From CAYSCW01 sp964449165 (GTDB lineage: Bacteria > Acidobacteriota > Aminicenantia > Aminicenantales > Aminicenantaceae): a stretch of 37,136 nucleotides of DNA. A program made the translations under genes and the position numbers. The first letter of the stretch is position 1; the number at the start of each line of letters is the position of its first letter. The notes under the pieces are model-generated. The model was not told the DNA's origin. It searched no databases and worked only from the letters and a program-made list of their open reading frames with translations. The stretch is from positions 1 through 37,136 of the forward strand of contig CAYVAT010000032.1 of assembly GCA_964449165.1 (NCBI GenBank). The letters are read 5' to 3'. This document shows positions 31,221-37,136 of the stretch, in pieces.

Positions 31221-31495
31221 TGGGACGTTCGCCATAAAGAATGCCTTTCCGGCGATCGCCCCCTGGGGATACACGATGATAGGCTCCACTCATCATCTCT
31301 GAAGGAAATCTTTGGAATAAACCTTCCCTTTCCGTTCAGCAGGACGGATTCAAGAAGCCGTTTCCCAAATTTAAGTAGTACTCGTATAAGCCTAAAAAAA
31401 CCCGTCTAAATATAGTGGTCTATACAAGCCTCCCCCCATATATAGAAAAGCAAAGAAAATAAAAAAAATAAATAACGTTTTTTTATATTTTTCTC

Positions 31496-31524
31496 TTGAC
31501 ATTGCACTATATTACCCATATATT
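31496..31524 (+). promoter_or_regulatory. dcw cluster promoter (PmraZ)
   Basis: TTGACA (31496-31501), a 17-base spacer and TATATT (31519-31524) make a near-consensus promoter. Transcription should begin near 31531, about 23 bases before the mraZ ATG, so the MraZ-binding repeats lie in the start of the transcript region. The rest of 31221-31495 holds two small perfect hairpins (GATGAT/ATCATC at 31275-31297 and TATAG/CTATA near 31415-31430) with no assigned role. Confidence 0.7.
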
Positions 31525-31534
31525 TTAGAAAAAA

Positions 31535-31559
31535 TGGGACGAAACGGGATAAAATGGGA
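31535..31559 (+). promoter_or_regulatory. MraZ operator: three TGGGA-type repeats at 10-bp spacing
   Basis: TGGGA (31535-31539), CGGGA (31545-31549) and TGGGA (31555-31559) repeat every 10 bases, so all face the same side of the helix. This is the known MraZ box layout of TGGGN repeats with 5-bp spacers. The third repeat overlaps the mraZ start codon. It lies just after the predicted transcription start, as expected for autorepression of the cluster. Confidence 0.8.
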
Positions 31560-32021
31560 AACTCCCTTATAGGAAGTTACACAGCCAGGTTCGATCGGAG
31601 CGGGCGAATCAAGATTCCAGAAAAGTTTCGCGCCGCCATCGAGGAGGAATACGGTAAAGACTTGTTTATCACCTCCTTGACAGATGAGGCTGTTCAGATC
31701 TACCCCCTCTCGGAATGGCTTAAACTGACCGACATCACTACCGAAGGAGCCACTCATCTCAAACCCACGGTAAGAAAATTCATGCTCCGCGTTAACAGAA
31801 AAGGGATAAAATACCAAATCGATGCCAAGGGCCGTGTTCTCATCAGCCAACCCATAAGAGAAAAGGCAAATCTGGAAGAAGAAGTGGAAGTCATCGGCCT
31901 TTCCAACCATCTGGAAATCTGGAACAAGAATGCGCTCGATGAAACACTCGATCAGGCACCTCTGACCAGCGAAGATTTTGAAAGTATTGCCGGACTATTG
32001 CCCAAGGAAGAAAAGAAATGA
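31554..32021 (+). CDS. mraZ: division/cell wall cluster transcriptional repressor MraZ (155 aa)
   Basis: MraZ has two AbrB-like half-folds, each with a DxxGR signature: DRSGRIKIP near residue 14 and DAKGRVLIS near residue 93. The protein binds TGGGN repeats at its own promoter and regulates the division and cell wall cluster. Here the repeats lie directly upstream and reach into the start codon. The C-terminus extends to EEKK, a little longer than the family average. It overlaps rsmH by four bases (ATGA). Confidence 0.93.
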   Translation: MGNSLIGSYTARFDRSGRIKIPEKFRAAIEEEYGKDLFITSLTDEAVQIYPLSEWLKLTDITTEGATHLKPTVRKFMLRVNRKGIKYQIDAKGRVLISQPIREKANLEEEVEVIGLSNHLEIWNKNALDETLDQAPLTSEDFESIAGLLPKEEKK

Positions 32022-32914
32022 ACGACAACCTCCATATTCCAGTGCTTCTGGAAGAGGTCATGGATTATCTGAACATCCAAAGAAAGGGCATCTACGTGGA
32101 TTGCACTGTTGGCCTGGGAGGCCACGCTTTAGAAATCCTCAAAAGAAATCCGCAAGCAACTCTTATCGGTTTTGATATCGACGAGCTATCTCTTCTCAAA
32201 TGCAGGGAGATCCTTGAACCATACGCGGAGAGAGTTACTCTCTACCATTCGGACTTCCGTTATTTCCCTGATCTCAAAATAGAGTTCTCTGAAATCTGTG
32301 GTGTTCTTTTTGATCTTGGCCTATCCTCCTTCCAGCTTGATTCTCCAGAAAGAGGATTCAGCTTCAATCAGGAAGGGCCCCTTGACATGAGAATGGACCA
32401 GCGCAATAGAATGACCGCCTCTAAAATCATCAACAAGTATTCCGAATCCAAACTGGCTCAACTGTTCAGAGAATACGGAGAATTCAGACAGGCAAACAGA
32501 CTGGCCAGGACAATCATCAGCAGAAAAAAAGTGCACAAAATTGAAACCACTACTCAACTGCGCAGGATCATCGAGGAAATCACTCGTTGGAGACCACAAA
32601 AGGGAAAAATCCATCCTGCCGCTAAAGTCTTTCAGGCCCTGCGTATTGAAGTCAACCAGGAGCTCACAAATCTCTCCCCGTTCATCGAGAAAACAATTTA
32701 CCTCCTTCCCAAGGGAGCTCGGATAGCTGTCATCTCCTTCCATTCTTTGGAAGACAGAGTCATCAAACACACTTTTGCCAATCTGGCCCGCCCAAAAGGG
32801 ACGCATCCCTGTCTAAAAATATTGACAAAAAAACCCATAATCCCTTCCAGAGAAGAGGTCGTTTCGAATTCCAGAGCAAGGTCGGCCAAACTGCGGGCAG
32901 CGGAGAGAATATGA
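32018..32914 (+). CDS. rsmH: 16S rRNA (cytosine(1402)-N(4))-methyltransferase RsmH (298 aa)
   Basis: All hallmarks are present: HIPVLLEEVMDYL, the SAM motif DCTVGLGGHALEIL, FDLGLSSFQLD with RGFSF, GPLDMRMDQ, HPAAKVFQALRIEVN, ISFHSLEDRVIK and the final SRARSAKLRAAER. RsmH methylates N4 of C1402 in the ribosomal P site. The length is usual. Its gene is almost always second in the dcw cluster, as here. The start overlaps mraZ and the stop abuts ftsL, so translation is coupled. Confidence 0.96.
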   Translation: MNDNLHIPVLLEEVMDYLNIQRKGIYVDCTVGLGGHALEILKRNPQATLIGFDIDELSLLKCREILEPYAERVTLYHSDFRYFPDLKIEFSEICGVLFDLGLSSFQLDSPERGFSFNQEGPLDMRMDQRNRMTASKIINKYSESKLAQLFREYGEFRQANRLARTIISRKKVHKIETTTQLRRIIEEITRWRPQKGKIHPAAKVFQALRIEVNQELTNLSPFIEKTIYLLPKGARIAVISFHSLEDRVIKHTFANLARPKGTHPCLKILTKKPIIPSREEVVSNSRARSAKLRAAERI

Positions 32915-33208
32915 ATGGTCAGGAAAAAAATCAGTAAAAAGGAGGTCTTGGTCGGAATCGCGTGGGCCATAATCGTCATCCTCATCTTGACTTTTTACAT
33001 ATGGAATCAAATCGAATCCATACGATTGGGCTATGCCATAGGTGATCTGGAAATGAAGCTCCAAAACCTCGAGAAAGATGTGGAGAAATTTGAAACAATA
33101 AAATCAGCCCTGCTTTCTCTGGATAATGTGGAACGTACTGCCAAAGAAAAATTAAAGCTTCAAAAACCGAAGAAAGAACAGATAGTCTATGACAATTTCA
33201 GGCCTTAA
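32915..33208 (+). CDS. ftsL: cell division protein FtsL-like (97 aa)
   Basis: The protein has a short basic cytoplasmic tail (MVRKKISKKE), one membrane helix at about residues 12-29, and a periplasmic coiled coil (about 38-65, heptad-like IGDLEMKLQNLEKDVEKF). The layout and position between rsmH and ftsI identify FtsL, which bridges FtsB/FtsQ to the septal synthase. Sequence conservation in this family is low, so the call is largely positional. The start codon follows the rsmH stop directly. Confidence 0.82.
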   Translation: MVRKKISKKEVLVGIAWAIIVILILTFYIWNQIESIRLGYAIGDLEMKLQNLEKDVEKFETIKSALLSLDNVERTAKEKLKLQKPKKEQIVYDNFRP

Positions 33209-33225
33209 GCTCGAATAACGAACAT

Positions 33226-34971
33226 ATGAGTCAGTCAAATCAGAGAAGAGTAAGAAAAAGAACCATTATCATCGTCTCTTTCTCTTTGCTCTGGCTCCTG
33301 GGCATCGTTCTCCGCCTCATCCAGCTTCAGGTCATCGACCACGCCAAGCTGAGAGAAAACGTTATCGATCAGAATCAATATATCAGCACCATCTCTCCCA
33401 AAAGGGGAACCATTTATGACCGCAAGGGGAGCATCCTGGCTCGAAGCATCCCCAGCTATTCTGTCTATTACTCTCCTACAGAAGAGGAGACGCTGGAGGC
33501 CCAGTTCCAAAAAATCTATAGATTAAGAAGACTGTTAAGTCTCTCCAGTGATCACATAAAAGAAATAAAAGCAAGGATCCGAAAAGATGTTCCCTTTATC
33601 TGGATAAAAAGAAAGATCAATCCTGAATTAACCCAGAAAGTCAAGGATCTCCGATTGACCGGGATAAGATTCATCGAGGAAAACAGTCGATTCTACCCTC
33701 ATGGAAATAGGGCATCCTTCATCCTGGGTAGAGTCGACATCGATGGTGTTGGACAAAGCGGCGTAGAGCTTGCCTACAACACCAAACTGGCCGGAGAAAA
33801 CGGTAAGCGCCTCATTCTCCACGATGCCAAACAAAGAGAGTACCATTTTGAGATCCAAAAAGAACCCAAGCCGGGAACCGACTTGATCCTGACTATTGAT
33901 GAAACAATCCAGTACATTGCAGAGAAAGAATTGGAGCAGACTGTCTTGGAGAAGAAGGCTAAATGGGGGACTGTGATTATCTGCGAGCCTTCGACTGGGG
34001 AGATTCTAGCCATGGCCAGCTCACCCTCCTATGATTTGAACAACTTACCCGCCAATCCTCTACTCCTGGACAGGAATCCGGCCATCCATAACATCTTCGA
34101 TCCTGGCTCGACCTTCAAAATTATCACCTTTGCGGCAGCCATAGAATCTCAATCCATAGATTTTAATGAAGAATTCGATTGCAGCCTGGGCTTCATTCCA
34201 GTTGCTGGAAAAAAATTCATGGATCACAAAAAGTTCGGAGTACTCTCTTTTCCGGAAGTTATTATTCATTCCTCAAACGTAGGAACGATTCAGGTAGGAC
34301 AGCGTCTGGGCCGCAAAAATCTTTACCAGACAATAAAAGATTTTGGCTTCGGAGAAAGAACAGGAATCGACCTCCCCGTTGAAGAAAGAGGAATCTTCAA
34401 CTCTACTGGCTCCTGGTCTCGACTCTCTCTGGCTTCTCTCTCCATCGGCTATGAAATTTCGGTGACAGCCATTCAGATGCTACAAGCCATAAACACAATC
34501 GCTAACGGAGGAGTTGTTACAGCTCCCAGAATAGCCAAAAAAATCTTAGACCCTTCATCAGGAGAAGAAACAAATTTTCCCCGCTTCAAAAGAGTTATCT
34601 CTGAGGAAACAGCCCATACCTTGAGGGTTTTTTTGGAGAAAGTTGTCCAAGAAGGAACCGGACAGGCCGCTCAAGTTAAGGGATATCGAATCATAGGTAA
34701 AACGGGAACGGCTCAAAAATTCGATCCCTCCATCAAAGCTTATACATCTTCGGCTCATGTTGCCTCATTCGTCGGCTTCATGCTTGACGAAAAACCTCTC
34801 TTCTCCATGGCAGTGGTTATCGATGATCCTCAAGGCTTATACTACGGAGGCCAAGTGGCAGCTCCTCTGTTTCAGAAAATCGCCTCTCGTTTGGTTCAGT
34901 ACCTTCGCATTCCACCCAAGGACATCCCACATGAAACCATCATCGCCTCAAAAACATGGAGTTCCGACTGA
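33226..34971 (+). CDS. ftsI: peptidoglycan D,D-transpeptidase FtsI (PBP2/PBP3 type, 581 aa)
   Basis: An N-terminal helix (about residues 12-30) is followed by the pedestal domain (SPKRGTIYDRKGSILARS) and the transpeptidase domain. The active-site SxxK is GSTFKI with Ser295 and Lys298, the SxN motif is HSSNVG, and the KTG motif is GKTGTAQ. The order and length fit a class B penicillin-binding protein for septal wall synthesis; no PASTA repeats are present at the C-terminus. It sits 17 bases after ftsL. The ribosome binding site is weak, so coupling to ftsL translation is likely. Confidence 0.94.
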   Translation: MSQSNQRRVRKRTIIIVSFSLLWLLGIVLRLIQLQVIDHAKLRENVIDQNQYISTISPKRGTIYDRKGSILARSIPSYSVYYSPTEEETLEAQFQKIYRLRRLLSLSSDHIKEIKARIRKDVPFIWIKRKINPELTQKVKDLRLTGIRFIEENSRFYPHGNRASFILGRVDIDGVGQSGVELAYNTKLAGENGKRLILHDAKQREYHFEIQKEPKPGTDLILTIDETIQYIAEKELEQTVLEKKAKWGTVIICEPSTGEILAMASSPSYDLNNLPANPLLLDRNPAIHNIFDPGSTFKIITFAAAIESQSIDFNEEFDCSLGFIPVAGKKFMDHKKFGVLSFPEVIIHSSNVGTIQVGQRLGRKNLYQTIKDFGFGERTGIDLPVEERGIFNSTGSWSRLSLASLSIGYEISVTAIQMLQAINTIANGGVVTAPRIAKKILDPSSGEETNFPRFKRVISEETAHTLRVFLEKVVQEGTGQAAQVKGYRIIGKTGTAQKFDPSIKAYTSSAHVASFVGFMLDEKPLFSMAVVIDDPQGLYYGGQVAAPLFQKIASRLVQYLRIPPKDIPHETIIASKTWSSD

Positions 34972-34973
34972 AG

Positions 34974-36452
34974 ATGAAACTCAAAGACGTTCTAGCCGGT
35001 GTTCCTGATTGCGAAATCATCGGAGATGAAAAAGTTGAGATAAGAGGAATCTCGTACACCTCCAAAAAGATCCAAAATGGATTCCTGTTTGCCGCACTCA
35101 GAGGGGAAAGGACACACGGCATCAGACATATCCAGGAAGCTCTCCTCAAAGGGGCGAAAGCTTTTCTCTCTGAAGAATCCGTCCCTCAAAATTTCCCCGA
35201 GACATGGGTAAAGGCTCCTGATGCCCGGGAAGCCCTGGCTTTATGCTCGGCCAACTTCTACTCTCACCCCTCAAAAAGGATGAAGATTGTGGGCATAACT
35301 GGAACAAAAGGAAAGACAACGTTGACCTATCTTCTGGAAGCCATACTCAAATCATCCCGCTGCATTCCCGGAGTGATCGGTACTATTTCTTATCGATTTC
35401 TGGATAAAGAAATACCTCCCGAGAGAACCACCCCGGAAGCACCGGACCTGCAGAGAATGCTCGCCGAGATGGCGGAGGATGGTGCCACCCATTGTCTAAT
35501 CGAAGTCTCCTCCCATGCCTTAGAAATGAAAAGAGTGGCGGGCATTGAGTTTGATGTGGTGGTCTTTACCAATCTCAGTGGAGAACATCTCGATTATCAT
35601 CAATCCATGGAAAACTATTTCCAAGCCAAAAAAAAGCTTTTCCTCTTCAATCAGAACAAGAAGAGGATGGCAGTCATAAATACCGATGATTCCTGGGGAA
35701 AGAAGCTCGTATCCGAAGTTCCCCTGGGTGTCATCACCTATGGACTTGAATATTCCGCAATCATCCGAGGCGAAAAATTTAAACTCAGCGAAGAGGGAGT
35801 CCAACTCTCTGTCAAGTTCCCTGGAGGGACACTCCCTCTCCGCTCTCCCCTCCTCGGGAAACCCAATCTGTATAACATCCTGGCTGCAGTTTCTGTAGCG
35901 TTAACCCTGAATATTCCCCACCTTGCCATTAAAGAAGGCATCGCATCCCTTAAAGGAGTTCCAGGACGTTTCGAAAAAATAAAGAATTCACTTGGGCTAC
36001 ACATCTTCGTCGATTATGCACACACGGACGACGCTTTAAGAAACCTCCTGGAGACAGTCCTAGATCAAAGCGCCAACCGAATCATCCTGGTTTTCGGAGC
36101 GGGCGGGGACCGGGATAAAACCAAAAGAGAGAGGATGGGCCGAGTGGCTGGGGCTCTTGCTGACTGGACCATTCTCACCTCGGATAATCCTCGATCAGAA
36201 GACCCACAGGCTATTATCTTCGACATCGAAAAAGGGATAAAAAAGACGGGTGAAAACAAATACGAAATCCAACCTGACCGTAGAAAGGCCATAGATAAAG
36301 CATTGGCCTTGGGGAAAAAGGGCGACTACATCCTGGTGGCCGGAAAAGGCCACGAAGATTACCAGATTATCGGCGATAAGGTGCTCCCATTCAAAGACGC
36401 TGAGGTGATAAGAGAAAGTCTCCAAAAAATGGAGGAGCAGGATATTGGTTGA
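34974..36452 (+). CDS. murE: UDP-N-acetylmuramoyl-tripeptide synthetase MurE, DAP-type (492 aa)
   Basis: MurE adds the third amino acid to UDP-MurNAc-dipeptide. The N-terminal VEIRGISYTSKKIQNGFLF binds the uridine, GITGTKGKTT (near residue 107) is the ATP loop, and TTPEAPDLQRML and EVSSHAL are family motifs. SDNPRSEDP near residue 403 contains DNPR, the signature for meso-diaminopimelate, so the cell wall is probably DAP-type. The ATG at 34974 matches the usual MKL start; an ATG at 34956 would overlap ftsI by 16 bases and also lacks a good ribosome binding site. The 3' end overlaps murF. Confidence 0.95.
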   Translation: MKLKDVLAGVPDCEIIGDEKVEIRGISYTSKKIQNGFLFAALRGERTHGIRHIQEALLKGAKAFLSEESVPQNFPETWVKAPDAREALALCSANFYSHPSKRMKIVGITGTKGKTTLTYLLEAILKSSRCIPGVIGTISYRFLDKEIPPERTTPEAPDLQRMLAEMAEDGATHCLIEVSSHALEMKRVAGIEFDVVVFTNLSGEHLDYHQSMENYFQAKKKLFLFNQNKKRMAVINTDDSWGKKLVSEVPLGVITYGLEYSAIIRGEKFKLSEEGVQLSVKFPGGTLPLRSPLLGKPNLYNILAAVSVALTLNIPHLAIKEGIASLKGVPGRFEKIKNSLGLHIFVDYAHTDDALRNLLETVLDQSANRIILVFGAGGDRDKTKRERMGRVAGALADWTILTSDNPRSEDPQAIIFDIEKGIKKTGENKYEIQPDRRKAIDKALALGKKGDYILVAGKGHEDYQIIGDKVLPFKDAEVIRESLQKMEEQDIG

Positions 36453-37136
36453 ACTTCGTCTTGATCAGATCGCCCAGAAAATCGAGGGAACCATCCTTCA
36501 GGGTTCTCCTTCTCTTTCTTTCCGGAGATTCAACATCGATTCAAGGCAGAGCGAACCCGGAGAGTTGTTCTTTGCCCTGGTGGCCAAGAGAAATGGCCAC
36601 GATTATATCCCTCACGCCGTGGAAAAAGGAGCTTCGGGAGCTGTCATCTCTCAAAAACTCTCTCTTCCTGCAAAGGAGGTGGGGCTTATCCTGGTGAGGG
36701 ATACCCTGATCGCTCTGCAAAGCCTGGCAAAAAAAGTGCTCCGAGAGCATAACATAAAAGTTGTAGGTATCACCGGAAGTTCCGGGAAAACCACCACCAA
36801 GGAGTTTTCCTCCACTCTTCTCAGCTCCTCATACCAGGTCCTTAAATCAGAAGGTAACTTCAACAACCAGTTGGGACTTCCCCTCTCTCTTCTCCGTTTG
36901 AATAATTCTCATCAGGTGGCGGTGCTTGAGATGGCCATGAACCATAAGGGAGAAATCAAAACTCTGACACAAATCGCACCTCCTGATGTGGCTGTCATCA
37001 CCAACATCAATCCTGTCCATCTTGAATTTTTCAAAAGCATCGATGATATCTCTCTGGCTAAAAGAGAAATCTTGGAGGGACTGAAAGAAGGAGGCACAGC
37101 AATACTTAACGGCGATGACCCTCTTGTGCAGAAAAT
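36445..37136 (+). CDS. murF: UDP-N-acetylmuramoyl-tripeptide--D-alanyl-D-alanine ligase MurF, partial
   Basis: The gene runs off the right edge; 230 codons are visible. The start is TTG 36445, seven bases after a strong GGAGGAG and in frame with VELRLDQIAQKIEG; it overlaps the murE stop by eight bases. The N-terminal domain has NIDSRQSEPGELFFAL, the ATP loop is VVGITGSSGKTTTKEF near residue 107, and NFNNQLGLPLSLL and LEMAMNHKGEI are MurF motifs. MurF attaches D-Ala-D-Ala to the tripeptide, the next step after MurE. A more open-looking frame from 36449 is a shadow in the wrong phase. Confidence 0.93.
   Translation, partial: MVELRLDQIAQKIEGTILQGSPSLSFRRFNIDSRQSEPGELFFALVAKRNGHDYIPHAVEKGASGAVISQKLSLPAKEVGLILVRDTLIALQSLAKKVLREHNIKVVGITGSSGKTTTKEFSSTLLSSSYQVLKSEGNFNNQLGLPLSLLRLNNSHQVAVLEMAMNHKGEIKTLTQIAPPDVAVITNINPVHLEFFKSIDDISLAKREILEGLKEGGTAILNGDDPLVQK

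Noticed and set aside
36449..36697. ORF starting at TTG 36449 at the murE end
   Set aside because: It lies in a different phase from the clear MurF motifs, which run from TTG 36445.
1..37136. CRISPR arrays, insertion sequences and rRNA genes
   Set aside because: No regularly spaced repeats, complete transposases, terminal inverted repeats or rRNA-like sequence were seen.

Overview
The window reads as a scaffold piece from an uncultured Gram-negative bacterium, most likely Acidobacteriota-like and possibly Candidatus Aminicenantes. This is an inference from gene content: a PadR regulator with a large MacB/FtsX-type permease, DUF5916 and DUF6600 secreted proteins, a Bacteroidota-type serine palmitoyltransferase-like enzyme, an archaeal-type FBP aldolase/phosphatase, and a MurE with a DAP-type DNPR motif. 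A 100-base N run (10747-10846) marks a scaffold join, so linkage across it is by assembly only.

Left part, 1-4732: a possible gene end at the left edge, a regulated promoter with a palindromic operator driving a very short lipoprotein-like ORF, and a four-helix membrane protein. Then comes a block of minus-strand accessory genes (4447 down to 1051): a TIGR02391-like protein with an N-terminal winged-helix-like segment, a DUF5677 protein, an unknown protein, a small GIY-YIG-like protein, a tyrosine recombinase tail and a HEPN-like protein. The block lies on the 3' side of tRNA-Arg(UCG) and looks like a small, decayed genomic island with a defence or toxin flavour.

Middle, 4766-13134: a SAM methyltransferase; a TetR regulator with a good promoter and an operator at its start site, overlapping a serine palmitoyltransferase-like alpha-oxoamine synthase that probably starts at CTG; a padR-permease operon; the scaffold gap; and a three-gene ECF sigma factor operon (membrane protein, sigma factor, zinc-binding anti-sigma factor).

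13480-28495 is dominated by exported proteins and hydrolases: a DUF5916 beta-barrel-type protein, an M48 metalloprotease with added zinc ribbons, an M28 peptidase, a protein with CAP-like repeats, a cyclophilin, a DUF3800 protein, an S15/CocE-type hydrolase, an M23 peptidase and a FecR/DUF6600 surface-type protein. This suits a peptide-degrading heterotroph that remodels its envelope.

28939-31220 holds a bifunctional FBP aldolase/phosphatase, a Nudix hydrolase, an encapsulated-ferritin-type protein with no encapsulin beside it and no visible cargo peptide, and a DUF2007 protein. The right end is the start of the division and cell wall (dcw) cluster, mraZ-rsmH-ftsL-ftsI-murE-murF, with overlapping genes, a strong promoter and a textbook MraZ operator. 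murF runs off the right edge.
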